This document shows, one piece after another, positions 33,199 through 44,567 of a stretch of 64,000 nucleotides of DNA; position 1 is the stretch's first letter, and each line of letters begins with the position of its first letter. The stretch spans positions 19,867,501-19,931,500 of the forward strand of contig CATIUR010000003.1 of assembly GCA_949592205.1 (NCBI GenBank), in the 5' to 3' direction. The notes beneath the pieces are model-generated. The model was not told the origin of the DNA. It ran no database searches and saw only the letters and a list, made by a program, of their open reading frames with translations. The position numbers and the translations under genes were made by a program. This DNA is from Helichrysum umbraculigerum. Its lineage: Eukaryota > Streptophyta > Magnoliopsida > Asterales > Asteraceae.

Positions 33199-33566
33199 GA
33201 GAGAGAGTTGAGATTGATGATGATAATGAAATGAAAGAAGAAGGGTGCGTTTGTTATGGTCGACCAGCTCCAATTATTGGAGTTGGTGTGCTCCATGCGC
33301 AGTACAAAATACCCGTATTTTTGTACCTGATCGTAAAGTAGTATAATGTTTTCAAATGATAAATTCCTAAAAATGAAATCGTATATACTTTTAATTGAAG
33401 TATTTTATAAAGATACTTTTAGTGAGATATAAAAATATATCTTTGTTTTAAGTTTGAATGACGGATATGGTTCGAATGGTTTCGTCATGTTGAGTACTAT
33501 TTGAATGTAACGTAATATGTTATAATTTTTATCCAGGTAAATAATAATTATTATTTTCGATAATAA
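33199..33566 (-). repeat. Family-2 Tekay LTR, segment 3 (copy 1), ends at duplication junction
   Basis: Matches 57317-57681 base for base with few differences, then homology stops after CGATAATAA. Copy 2 continues in LTR sequence while copy 1 turns into Athila interior. It contains a 10-bp hairpin stem (33264-33286; CCAGCTCCAA / TTGGAGTTGG with one G-T pair). Confidence 0.85.
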
Positions 33567-33587
33567 CACTAAAATATGTTTTAAGTT

Positions 33588-33600
33588 TGGCGCCGCTGCC
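33588..33600 (+). other. Primer-binding site, tRNA-Asp type (Athila-B)
   Basis: TGGCGCCGCTGCC continuing GGGGATCGG, the same site type as at 6755 with a longer match. Confidence 0.85.
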
Positions 33601-33790
33601 GGGGATCGGTTGAGCGTAGTGAACTTTAAGATTACCGTAGATAGTTGACTTTTAGGAGACCCTTCCTTAAGATTTTCATTACTTTAGGAAGTTATTTGCT
33701 ATAGTAGTTAGTTGATTTAGTTATTTAGAAAATACAAAAAAATTAGAAAACCATAAAAACCCTAATTCTCCTTCCAATCTTATTTCTCCC

Positions 33791-35155
33791 ATGGATGAGA
33801 TAACGATCATGGACGATGCGGAATTCTTTGTGTCTTCCCACAAAGAGGTTTGTGTTAACCAGGAAGTTGAGATTGACGAATATTCATCCTTAGACTTAGG
33901 TTTTGATACATCTCAGCAGAAGATTCCACCTTCTGTCACTATTGAATTAAGTGGTCAACCCACACTTGACCCTGAGATTTTATCAATCTTATCTAAGTAT
34001 CCACATTACCTTAGACCTGCCACCCTACCAGAAGACGTTCCTTTCGGTATTGAAGTTTTCTTCTATCCACCAATGCCTTGGATGGATTTGAATGAGCGAC
34101 TTCATTGCTTTGATGAATACTTCAGGTATGATCTTCCAGATATATTGCGAGCCTACCCCACTACTCTTTTCCAAAGTGTAGAAGTGGATGAGCGTCTCCA
34201 GTATCCGAAGGATCCTGAACTAGAAACACCAACCTTACCCAACATTGAATCAAACCCACCAGAATCAAGTACTAATCATCACTTAGGAAACTTTCATAAG
34301 CCCAGTAGGAGAATAGATATTTTTGCTGATTTTCTGAGAAACCTTAAGATATTTGACTTCCCCTTTTCAACTAAGCAAAGAAAGACCTTTGTAGTGATTG
34401 ATAGGATAATAACATGTTTACGTGCTGATTACAATCAGAAAGACGAGCTATCACTGAAATCAGAGTTAGACCTACTAATGGATCTAATAGCTAGCACCGA
34501 GTATCCATCTGTTTCACAGATTAGGATTAATCGTTATGTTGTTGCCCTGATTGACGATCTCGAATTTTGGATTGAAAGAGCCCCTATCACTTATACTTTG
34601 ATTCCATGCGTTAAACTGTTCTTTGTTGATCCTGCCACTTACCTGATTAATAAACTAAGAGTAATTTTCCCTGATTCTACTGAGGAAGCCATGGATTCTG
34701 CTTTCTTCCAAAAGAGAAAAGAAATCCATGTTAAGCTTACTCAGTTGTTACTAACATCTAAATTCCCTTTTACTGAGCAACAAAGGATCTACATCAGAGA
34801 GATTTCACAAGTAGTTCACTCTACTACTGGAAACCCTGATTCAGAAGAAGAAAAGGAATTTCAGCATGTTATCGGAGAATTGCTCTTTGATCTATGTTTT
34901 ATAGACACAGGATTCAGGGATGGTATTTCGAATCCGAGGAAGGTAAGATGAGCATTTAACCAATTCATTGATGCGTTACTAGCATTAGGTCAAGAAGAAA
35001 GAGAATTCTTACGAGAATTTGAGCGTTATTATATAAATCCCGCTAACCTAATTCATAGTATCATTAAAGCGCTTCAAGGTACGTTCGTTCTTCGCCACAC
35101 TTTCTCGCATGTTTCAGGATTATCTGAAAGTGCCGTCATAAGCACTGACAGATAA
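33791..35155 (+). pseudogene. Unrecognised ORF in gag position of Athila-B
   Basis: Starts MDEITIMDDAEFFVSSHKEV about 190 bases after the primer-binding site, where gag is expected, but no gag-domain motif is present. It is open for 386 codons to a TGA at 34949-34951. The same frame continues for 67 more codons (FNQFIDALLALGQEEREFL near its start) to TAA at 35153-35155, so an original protein of about 450 residues with one nonsense change is likely. The N-terminal third is acidic and Pro-rich (LPEDVPFGIEVFFYPPMPWM). The C-terminal two thirds look alpha-helical and charged (IDIFADFLRNLKIFDFPF, INRYVVALIDDLEFWIERAP). No signal peptide, transmembrane segment or zinc motif. I do not recognise the family. 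Confidence 0.65.
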
Positions 35156-36695
35156 ATGGTGGTGGTCTAATGTAAATAGGTTTGAGTATTTTGTTAATTA
35201 GGACAAAAATAATTTTAATTAGATTTTCTTTTAATTTACTTTTATAAAAACAAAGAAAAACGTTCTTTAAAGTTTAAACGCGTAAGTTTTTAAACGAATT
35301 TTCGCGAACGGTCCAAACGTTTCAGAAATTTGACAAAGTTTTTATTTAAATTTTGGAAAATTTTATTTGGATTGTTTTTGAATTTTAAAGAACACAAAAA
35401 GATTTAATAAAACGTATTTAAAAAACGCAAATATTTTCGCACGCGAATTAATGTTACGTTTTTAATATACGAATTTAAATACGAAAGTTTCGTGCGTATT
35501 TTGGTTGATTTTCATAAAAAAAATATTTAAACTTTAAAAACCCAAGTATACGTTTCGTTTCGTTCGCATTTAAATTAAAATTGCATATTAAAATGCAATT
35601 TAAAAATGCATAAAGCAAAGGAAGCTTCCACCACTTTTTACAAAAGTAAAAAGCAACTTCTTCTTCCTCTTTTCTTCCCAAAGCCGTGAACCACCATCAC
35701 CATTACCATATCTCCATTTTTTCATCATTTTTCTTGAAATTGAGCTTCAAATCTTCCATATCTTCATCTCTTTTGCATCTAGATCATCTTTACATCAAGA
35801 TTGAGATATGATTCTAACCTAAAATCATTATTTTGAATATTTTTATAAAGTTAGGGTTTATGCTTAGATCTTGGATTTTGATCATCAAGTTTCATGCTTT
35901 TTGCTTGCAAAATGCTATATTCTTGATTGTTAACATGTTTGCGGAAGTAATTTGAGGTTTCCATGGCTAGATTTGATGTTTTGATTTTGAAAGTTGACTT
36001 TTTGTTAGGGTTTTAGCAATTTTGACCTTCTTGAATGATTATTTGCTTATGATTGACTTTTCGGTGATTAATTTGCACTTAAAATGATTAGTTTACATAA
36101 GTAAGTGATTGTTAAGAATTAGAGGATTAATTTAATTGCATGCTTATGAATTAAAGTAAGGCTTTTTATACAAAACTATTTAAAAAACATTACTTTAATT
36201 AAAATCATTATCTTTTAAATGGTACTTATTTAAAACTTTGTGTAATTTGCTTCATGAAAATGCAATTAAATATATTTGAAATAGCACTACTTTAATTATT
36301 AAAGTTAGTGAGATTTCAAATTAATCATCCTCTAATTGAAGTCTTATGCTTAACCAAAATGATGGATGATAAATAAAATCGCTTTGCTTGCTTATTTTAA
36401 TCAAAGTAAGGTAATTATATGATTTATGATCATGATGCTTGCTTGATTATTTGATTACTTAGCATGTTTAGAAATATTCATCTTTAAGTAATCTTAGAAA
36501 AATAGGAAAGTTGCGGTTTTGTTTATTTGGATAAATTGTGGATTGATGATTGCGGTTTAGGGTATTCATAAAAATAATAATAGGATAATTGCAAAATCTA
36601 AAGCCTACATTTCGAATTTTTTCTGAAAATATGGAATAAATATTATATTGTCCAATTATTGTTATATGATTTGTTTCCTTGTTTTTCTTAAACAG
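35156..36695 (+). other. AT-rich non-coding segment, possible 5' UTR and intron
   Basis: No ORF. Part of it (35630-35800) looks like a plant 5' UTR: C/T-rich with CTTCTTCTTCC and CCATCACCATTACC. A strong donor-like GTAAGT lies at 36101-36106, and TTTCTTAAACAG ends at 36695 directly before the next ORF's ATG, a good 3' splice site after a T-rich tract. It may therefore hold an intron, and possibly an internal promoter. Confidence 0.5.
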
Positions 36696-38459
36696 ATGGA
36701 CCCGATTCCACCTACTCTTGCTTATTTGGCCAAGACTACACAAGAAAAGACTTTGATTCGGAAATGGCTAAAAAGGGCATTTGGAAGTAATCGGTACATA
36801 GTTTGGGAAGACATGGGGAAACTTGGAATTGAGGACAGGTTGAGGGATTTGATAGGATACGAGGTTCAGGGAAATAAGTTCGACTCGTGGATTCAGCTTT
36901 TTAGCATTTGTGAGCCCATATACCCCGAGGTTGTTACTGAGTTCCTGATGACATTTGAGCTTAACCCAGAGTTAGGGATTGGAGATGACAAGAAGATAAC
37001 ATTTAGATACCGAGGGAAGAGCCAGAGTGTTTCTATTTCGGGCTTAGCTAGACATTTGGGATTGTATTCAGCGGATCAGATTAGCTCAGATTGGTTCTTA
37101 CATAGTCATCAGACGATTCCTCATCTTCCCGAGAGGAACCATAGGATCATTTGGAGTGAGCTGACGGGCACACATTATACTTGTGGTGCCAAGTCCTCAG
37201 CTTTGATTCTACCTCAGTTACGTCTCCTACACAAGCTGATTGTTACATCTATTATGGGAAAGAAGGAGACCGGGCCGATAAATGGGGATGAGTTGTATAT
37301 CATTGATGTTATCATGAGCCGCCAGAATATCAATGTGGCTTGCATTATTGCTGAGAGGATGGCAAAGGAGAAGAACTTGGACCTGACGAAGCATGTTTTT
37401 ATGGGAGCTTTCATCACCAGATTGTTGAGACGGATGCGACTCTTGAAAAAGAGTCATGAGGCCGAGTATAGAGTGTCTTCCACTTCATTACCATGTGACT
37501 TGGACTACTGCAAGCAGATCCATTTGATCACTAAGGGTTCTGAGAGACAGTGTTACTGGAAGGACACTGATGAGCTTATCCCTGGATGTTTCATGACCAG
37601 GAAGAGGGTCAGAGAGGAGGATGTTGAGACTCCGGTTGTTGATAGAGTGGATAGAGTACCGGCTGTGCCTAGGAGTACCAGGACACCAGTCAGGGATGCT
37701 AGGGTTGGGACATCAGGTCCCCGAGCTCAGATACGACATACAGATCCAGTCACTCCCTTGACCCAGTACTTCACATTGCACGCGTTGGCTGTCAACAACG
37801 CGCATCAGGCACTTATAGCTAGGGCTTTAGGTATCTCAGCTCCCGAGCCGCTCCTGTACGAGTGTGTGCCACTACCACCAGTTCCACCATCCACTACCAT
37901 TCCACCATCCACTACCATTCCACCACCTACTACCATACCACCATACACTACCCACATACCACCTACCACTACCATTCCACCCACACGGTCAGTCGAGCAC
38001 TATTTATCGGTTGATGCTGCGTTCCCACATCCTACTGTGTCAGCCCGTAGAGCCCGTTCTTCTCAGCAGTCCGCAGGAGGAGAGGCTGTTAGTTCCTACC
38101 GACCAGATGTTGTTCATTTGGGCACTGATCCATTCACTTTATCAGAGTTTCAGGGATTGTTGGCATTAGACCCTATACCTTCTGATCAGCTTCCTACAGA
38201 GGAGATACTTAAGCACATCTACAGATCCAAGATGGAGCGTGAGGGGATGACTTTTGAGGATTTCAGACAGTTGGCATTAGATGATCCAATGAAGTTACCT
38301 GCTTGCTCCCTTAGAGATGTATTGATGCAGTATAGGCAGGTGAGGTCAGAGGAGCAGAGAGTCTCCAGTGGTCAGCAGTCAGTTGCTGGACATTCCTCAA
38401 TTCCTCCACCGGTTCAGCCTTCTATTCAGGACTCTGATCAGGGTTCTCCAGCACCCTAG
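36696..38459 (+). CDS. ATHILA ORF-1-like protein
   Basis: 587 codons from MDPIPPTLAYLAKTTQEK. I chose this ATG over the in-frame one at 36648 because a splice acceptor (AAACAG) ends exactly before it and upstream codons look intronic. Residues about 1-290 match the pattern of the ATHILA ORF-1 / putative plant transposon protein family: IYPEVVTEFLMTFELN, then ITFRYRGKSQSVSISGLARH and LGLYSADQI. Residues about 305-470 are low-complexity, with Pro/Thr repeats (near 37880-37990). The C-terminal part is Ser/Gln-rich. No obvious transmembrane helix, so an envelope function is not supported. It is open throughout, unlike most coding sequence here. Function in the family is unknown. Confidence 0.75.
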   Translation: MDPIPPTLAYLAKTTQEKTLIRKWLKRAFGSNRYIVWEDMGKLGIEDRLRDLIGYEVQGNKFDSWIQLFSICEPIYPEVVTEFLMTFELNPELGIGDDKKITFRYRGKSQSVSISGLARHLGLYSADQISSDWFLHSHQTIPHLPERNHRIIWSELTGTHYTCGAKSSALILPQLRLLHKLIVTSIMGKKETGPINGDELYIIDVIMSRQNINVACIIAERMAKEKNLDLTKHVFMGAFITRLLRRMRLLKKSHEAEYRVSSTSLPCDLDYCKQIHLITKGSERQCYWKDTDELIPGCFMTRKRVREEDVETPVVDRVDRVPAVPRSTRTPVRDARVGTSGPRAQIRHTDPVTPLTQYFTLHALAVNNAHQALIARALGISAPEPLLYECVPLPPVPPSTTIPPSTTIPPPTTIPPYTTHIPPTTTIPPTRSVEHYLSVDAAFPHPTVSARRARSSQQSAGGEAVSSYRPDVVHLGTDPFTLSEFQGLLALDPIPSDQLPTEEILKHIYRSKMEREGMTFEDFRQLALDDPMKLPACSLRDVLMQYRQVRSEEQRVSSGQQSVAGHSSIPPPVQPSIQDSDQGSPAP

Positions 38460-39256
38460 ATCTGTGCACCCATATCTACATACTTACTATTTCCTATATT
38501 CCATACTTTTGACTTGTTATGTGGTTGTGGAACTTTACTTTGTTATATTTTTGGGACATGAACTATCAGACACAGTCTGTTTAGTTTCTTTATCTTTTAG
38601 TATTTAGTTATCAGTTATTTAGTTTACTTATTATGTTTTATCTCTATTTTTCTTCTTAGTTAGAATAAGTGAATTGTGTTTGTGCAAATGAGAATTGAGG
38701 AAAGAAGATGCCGTTCATTCACGAAGAAACTGCTTTCTGCATGGATTCAACCAAGGAATTTCAATCACCTGCAGACCGCCGCTTCTTTCTTAAAACCATC
38801 TCCCCGCCTCTATCGTAGGGAAGTTCCTTTCTTTTTGTCATGATTTTCGCCATTACCACATATCCAAATATGCCTAAATTCTAAGTGTGGGATTCCATCC
38901 CACCAAATTTTTCAAAACACTTAAAAATTGTTCCACTATTTCAAAACCTAAGTGTGGGATTTTTCCCGAAGAAAATCCTACGTCTTAACAATGAACATTG
39001 AGGACAATGTTGTTTTAAGTGTGGGATACACGGTATATATATACCGCAAGTTTATATTTGCCTCTCCAAAGTAATACCTCCGTTTTAATTCAAATTTTTT
39101 CAAAAATTTTCGCAAAACCAACCCAAAAGGTTGAGATTTTTAATCACCAAAACATTCGAAAACCCAACCTCGACGATGTTCGACATCCATTCGGTTGATT
39201 TCGAATATTTTCAAAAGATTTTAGTCTTAGAATATTCTTTTAAAGAGATAAACCTT
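38460..39256 (+). other. Athila-B 3' internal region, left part
   Basis: Non-coding. It has three copies of AAGTGTGGGA (38883, 38950, 39017). The first is part of a perfect GTGGGAT / ATCCCAC hairpin. The third follows hairpin AACATTG-AGGA-CAATGTT (38994-39011) by five bases. It is interrupted at ACCTT by LTR C and continues at 41644. Confidence 0.75.
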
Positions 39257-39750
39257 TGATGTGACTCAAATAGTCATGTTTTTAAGGGCAATATTCCGCA
39301 CTTTTTGAACGTATCTTTAGTGAAAACATTCCAAAATGATCATTATTTACTAAAATTCACTAAAGTGGTCTAAATATAGGCGTTGCTGCAAAAATCACCT
39401 AAAACGTCCAAATAACAAGCAAATCAGGGCGAATAAACGTGCACAAAATCCTCCGGCCTCATTTACCTTATATAGATCACATTCTAACTTCATCATATGA
39501 TAAAACAGGTAAAATCGAGACGGGAAAATCAAGAATCATGCAAATCGGATAAAGAACGGGGAAGACTGAGCAGTATCAGACCCTATAAAGTCATTTCGGC
39601 TATGCTTGAGCTATACACATCCAATTTCAGTGAAGTTGGCATCATTAGAAGCGTAACGGAATTACGAAGACACAGGCGAAAGAATCAGGTCAAACGGACG
39701 TATAACGAAGGAGATACGCGCGTTTTAAGCAACGAACGAAATCAGGCGGA

Positions 39751-39860
39751 CACCGTATACGGCCTTGGGAACCGTATACGGCCCCACAGAGACCGTATAC
39801 GGCCTTACACACACTGTATACGGCCCCTCTAAGGCCGTATACGGCCCCTGCTGCCCCGTA
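39751..39860. repeat. Palindromic tandem repeats (CCGTATACGG) in LTR C
   Basis: Five to six copies of CCGTATACGGCC at about 20-base spacing, ending about 65 bases upstream of TATAAATA. The core is the same as in LTR A, while the linkers differ. Confidence 0.85.
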
Positions 39861-39923
39861 TCGTGCTTCGTTTGCTTGTACGTGCTGTTTCGCGAGTTGT
39901 ACGGCTGATTTTTGAGCTTTGCC

Positions 39924-39931
39924 TATAAATA
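39924..39931 (+). promoter_or_regulatory. TATA box of LTR C
   Basis: TATAAATA in GCCTATAAATAGGGGG followed by a C/T-rich leader (TTTCTCTCATTTTC). Confidence 0.7.
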
Positions 39932-41643
39932 GGGGGTCACCCCTCCTCATTCTAGACACCTTAACACATTCACACACTTTCACATTTCTCTCATTTTCAT
40001 TTCTCTCATTTTCTTTCACTTTCTCTCTCTAACTTTCTCTCTCTAGCACTACTCTTAGGAGTTAGAGGAGAAATGTTAGGGTTGAGCTTACAGTTCGAGT
40101 CTAGAGGAAGGTTTAGCTTAGTAATCTTGTTGTAACGAGTTTTTCAAGTTCAGACTATTTGTAATCCTCAGTATTACGCTGCTGTATTCCCGGTGATATC
40201 TAAACTTTACTTACTGTTATAATGCTTGTGTTTTATGTTATTTCAGTTTGTATTCTGCATATTGCCATGTTTATAGAGTAGTTTAATATTGTGATTGTTG
40301 AAATGTAGATATTAGGAGTAGGGATGATGTTAAATTAATGTTTCATTTATACGATTGGAAATTGTTATGCTGTGTATCTGGTTAAGCTTATCCTGAATAT
40401 AGATCTAGTCTCTCATCACCCTTTCCAGACTTTCACGTGACTGTTACCCTAGGATAGGATCTGATCAACCCTAATACTATGAATATACAGTTATCTCCAG
40501 TTACAGTATGAAACTATGAACTTTCCTTTAAAAGGCACGGTACTTCGTATAGCGTTGGAAACACCTCGTGTGGAGTACAAATACGTGGAAGCTAAGGAAA
40601 TGCCATGGATTGTTTCATCGTGAATTACCTAGAAGTGATCCTTCTAGAACTGTGGTCTAGGAATCAAAGCTGTGGAAATGCTTGTTGCACTGTACACCGT
40701 TAGTACACCGTTAGTACACCTAAGATCTGGAACACTGTGGAAATGCTTAAATACCCAGTACACCGTCAGTACATCTAGGGTTTGGAACACTGTGGAAATG
40801 CCTAATTGCCCTATACACCGTGATTATTCCTAGGGATGAACGTCTGACTGTAAAGGAGGGTCTATATTTATGATGGTTAAGTAGGTGCTTCAATAGAAAC
40901 AATACAGGGTAGTGTCAATCATATACCTAGACATGCAAAACCCTAATCACACCAATAGTTTAACATACACATGATACAATCAATATTTGCTATAATAAAA
41001 GTAAATAGACGATTAGGTGTTAAGAAAGGTCAGTAAATACAATTGTGTTCTGTTGCCTTATGCCTGATCCCTAGAACATTTAGGGTGACTTTGTCTTAGT
41101 TAAGCAAAGACTCAGGAGGGTTTGAAAACAGCCTTATCTGATCAGAATCATGATAACCTAGGATTCTAGTGACATATGTTTCTAGGGTTTCACCTGAACG
41201 TAGGGTCCTAGTGTTTACACCGAAAGTATGTCTACTCTTTATCTTGTAAATCTCCAATCAATTTTATAATGAACATCATCCCGAAACCCTAGTTATCCAA
41301 GTTTCAGCAATCACATCTCTACCTGTCTGCTTAAACCCTAATTTCATTTCCTGTTATTTACTTTTCTGCATTTAGGATAATTATAAAACAAAACCTTCCA
41401 AACAAAAATCTATCTACCTACCCCCATCCTAATTGCGACCATAATCTTTAGTGACCCACTTTATTTCAATTCGCTCCGATTTAAGAACGACCTCGAGTTA
41501 TACTTACTGCTTGCTCCCAAGGTAGGTAGTACTTATAGTTTGAGCCCCAGCTCTTATAAATTTAAAACTCACTGTCCGCCGCTTCTATTGCTGTTGGAAC
41601 AACGACCGGAGTCAAATCCGACCGACCGATAGGAGCCACGACA

Positions 41644-43059
41644 ACCTTCTGTCAAAATAAATAAATTGCTTTGGAAAGTAAGATAAGGCAAAGATAAGAA
41701 CGTATCTTAAACTAAAACTGAGAAATCCTCTAGGCATCGCATGACTTGGTGCATATGACCCTTTGATTGTGAGGTACTTGAGCCTTTAATAAGCATTCAC
41801 TTTTAATGATTCACTTTCGTTTCTGAGTGTGCGCCGATGTATGTGTCTTTGAATTAGAACTTGTTCCTGTAATGCGTTTCGAGACCATACCAATGAGTGT
41901 CGTACGTGGTATAGGTGCAATTAGATGATCTTGGCATTTATTAGGATTAACCCATTTCTTTCATATCTTTTCAAGCCAACCCTTCCAACTTTCTTTCTAA
42001 AGATTGTTGATGATCCGATTAGAAAACCCTTTGCGCCTTAGCCATTTCATTTCTCTAAACCCTAAAACACTTCCCCACAACACAAACACTTTCCCACCAA
42101 ACACCATTCCAGCTCGTGAATCTTCATAGATCATAAGTAAAGGGCTGCTTGAGGTATCTTTCTATTAGTGTCTCATCTTCAAACATCTCTCTGTACCTAT
42201 CAAGAGTTTAAAGAAAGAAATCCAAAATGAAGATACGGTACAAAAGCGAAGTTATTACTCATCACGAAGATATTATCCGCCAAAGACAGTACGAAAAATT
42301 GGTACTTGTCAAAAGAGAAGTCAAAGATGTCTCACTATACGAAGGATCTCCAAGGTCATAAAAATAAGAAAAAGCAAAGAAAAAGAGAAAAAGAAAAAGA
42401 AAAGAAAAGCAGACCTTGGAGAGCTCCTTGAAGAAGAAGACTACTCTCCAAAGAAGAAAAATCTATCAGAACTCAAAAGAAACATCAAGAGAAGAGATAA
42501 TTCCTCTAGGAGATGAGTCTACTCTAGAAGTTATCTCAAGAGAAACTTGCTTTGATCTTTGAAAGCTCCGAGTCTGAAGTTCCAAAACCCTAAAACCATT
42601 GACCAAACTACCCCTATCCTTACCAACTTTACCCCTACTCACACAACCCACTAAAATGCCTTGGGATAATTAGCACCGTTCTCAAAGGAGTGGTGGAGAT
42701 TCGATTCTCGACCAAGCCTATGACGATAAGCACTGCATGACTGGCAATGAGCGATTTCATTTCTATAGATTATAGGTAACCCGATACACTTTAAGTGAAT
42801 TGAGTGACCCACTTGTGAGAATCGCCCAGTCATGTACATCTACGTCTCGAGAGTTGCAAAGCATGCCAAAAAGGGTTGATCAATTTTATGTTAAAGTATA
42901 GTTAATTTTTGTTGATGCTTATTTTCCGAAAAGATTTATCTACTTTGAAGAAAGTGACTTTCTGCGGAATATACTCTAAGCATCCAAAATAATTTTTCAA
43001 AAACTATTTTCCAAATGAGGCTTGCTTGAGGACAAGCAAAAGCTTAAGTGTGGGATATT
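41644..43059 (+). other. Athila-B 3' internal region, right part, with polypurine tract
   Basis: Non-coding, homologous to 2985-4559. An A/G-rich stretch lies at 42360-42450. It ends with hairpin TTGCTTG-AGGA-CAAGCAA (43022-43039) and AAGTGTGGGATAT (43046-) next to LTR B. Confidence 0.8.
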
Positions 43060-44567
43060 TGATGTATCGCAAAAAGTCACATTTTTACATGCATTAATTG
43101 TCCCATATTTAGCTATTTTCTAACAAATATATCTTAAAATCATCATTATTCATTAACTTTTGTTAGAAAGGTATAAACTTGTCGGTCTTTTGAAAATCAA
43201 TCAAAAAGGGCAGAAAACTGACCTAAATAGGCACTATTCTGAGCCTAACTCTAATTCTACTGTAAACTTCATACCAGAGCCTCATAATAGTCTTATTTTG
43301 TAGCTATGAAGATTACGAGAACGTGGATATAAGGATTGCTCAGAAACGGATCAAGGACGAGAAAGTTATGCAAGTTACAGCGCAGCCGAAAGCTACAAAA
43401 CGTATTCTGAACACGCCCGGGGCCCACACACCTAATTTCTACCAAATTGGCATCATTAGAAGCATAACGGAATTACGAAGCCGTAGGCGAAAGAATCAAG
43501 TCAAACGGACGCGAAACGAAGAAGATACGGCCTTCCGAAGATGAGAGAAAAGTCAGAAAAATCACACGGCCTAGCACACGGCCACCTCAGGGCCGTACAC
43601 GGCCTATACAGGGCCGTACACGGCCTGTACAGAGCCGTACATGGCCTGTATAGGGCCGTACACAGCCTGGTTTGGTCTCACATGGCCTCCTTCTTGCTTC
43701 GTTGGCTTGTACGTGTGCTTGTGGACTTGTACTCTTGGATCCAAGGCTTGCCTATAAATAGAGACCTCATTCACCTCATTTCACACACCATTCTTCATAG
43801 AATTCTCTCACTTTCTCTCTCACACACATTCTCTCTCTAGCACTACTCTTAGGAGTTAGAGGAGAATTAGATTAGGTTAGCTTCTCTCTCTAGAGAACTA
43901 GAGAGATGTAGGCACGGTTCGAGTGGGGAAGATAGCTGTAGCTTGGGAATTTTATTGTATTGAAGTTTTCAAGATTCTAGCTTGTACTACTCAGTGTTAC
44001 GCTGCTTAAATACTGGTTATTACTTATTCCTTTACTTACGGTTATTGTGTTTTGTTTGCATGATATCTTTGTTTGTGTTGTGAATATTGCCATGCTATTT
44101 ACGTAGTTTAATACTGTGGTTGTTGAAATGTAGATATTAGGATTATGGATGATATTTAATTCATTGGGATAAACATTATGAAATAACGGAAGTAACGTTA
44201 TATGGCTTTCATTTGTATAGCGCCGGAATCATCACGAATGTGTGTAGTACGGAACGTGGAAGCTATGAAAGTCGTGGGCACAATCCGTTATGGAATAATA
44301 TTCCCAGTATTATGATTGGTGATTGTTTTGCTGTGTATCTGGTTGAGTTTTACATGAATATAGACTTAATAAAGTGTCCACCCTTTCCAGTCTTTCACGT
44401 GACTATTGCCTTAGGATAGGATCTGATCAACCCTAATACTACGTAGATATAGTTATCTCATATTACAGTATGAAGCTATGAATATTCCGTAAAACGGCAC
44501 AGTACTTCGTATAGCGTTGGAAACACCTCGTGTGGAGTACAAATACGTGGAAGCTAAGGAACTGCCG
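43060..44567 (+). repeat. Athila-type LTR B, right copy, 5' part
   Basis: Same sequence as 26748-28245 with about 2% differences. Intact TATAAATA at 43753-43760; palindromic repeats at 43563-43675. Interrupted at TGCCG (44563-44567). Confidence 0.92.
43753..43760 (+). promoter_or_regulatory. TATA box of LTR B, right copy
   Basis: TATAAATA; the left copy has TACAAATA here. Confidence 0.7.

Larger units (their letters stand above)
39257..41643 (+). mobile_element. Solo Athila-type LTR C
   Basis: 2387 bp from TGATGTGACTCAAATAGTC to GCCACGACA, with ACCTT on both sides (39252-39256 and 41644-41648). It is related to LTR B (shared blocks around the TATA box, the CTGTGGAAATGC minisatellite, and TTTGAGCCCCAGCTC near the 3' part) but clearly diverged. 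It has palindromic repeats at 39751-39860 and TATAAATA at 39924. No interior remains. Confidence 0.92.
33567..43059 (+). mobile_element. Non-autonomous Athila-type interior (Athila-B)
   Basis: Begins about 20 bases before a tRNA-Asp primer-binding site and ends at a polypurine tract touching LTR B (43060). It encodes no recognisable gag, protease, RT or integrase. It carries an unrecognised ORF (33791-35155), an ATHILA ORF-1-like ORF (36696-38459) and long non-coding stretches, and is interrupted by solo LTR C (39257-41643). Its 5' LTR is not adjacent: family-2 LTR sequence lies there instead. Confidence 0.8.

Noticed and set aside
36696..38459. Retroviral-type envelope protein
   Set aside because: No signal peptide or transmembrane helix visible; the pattern fits the ATHILA ORF-1 family, whose role is unknown.
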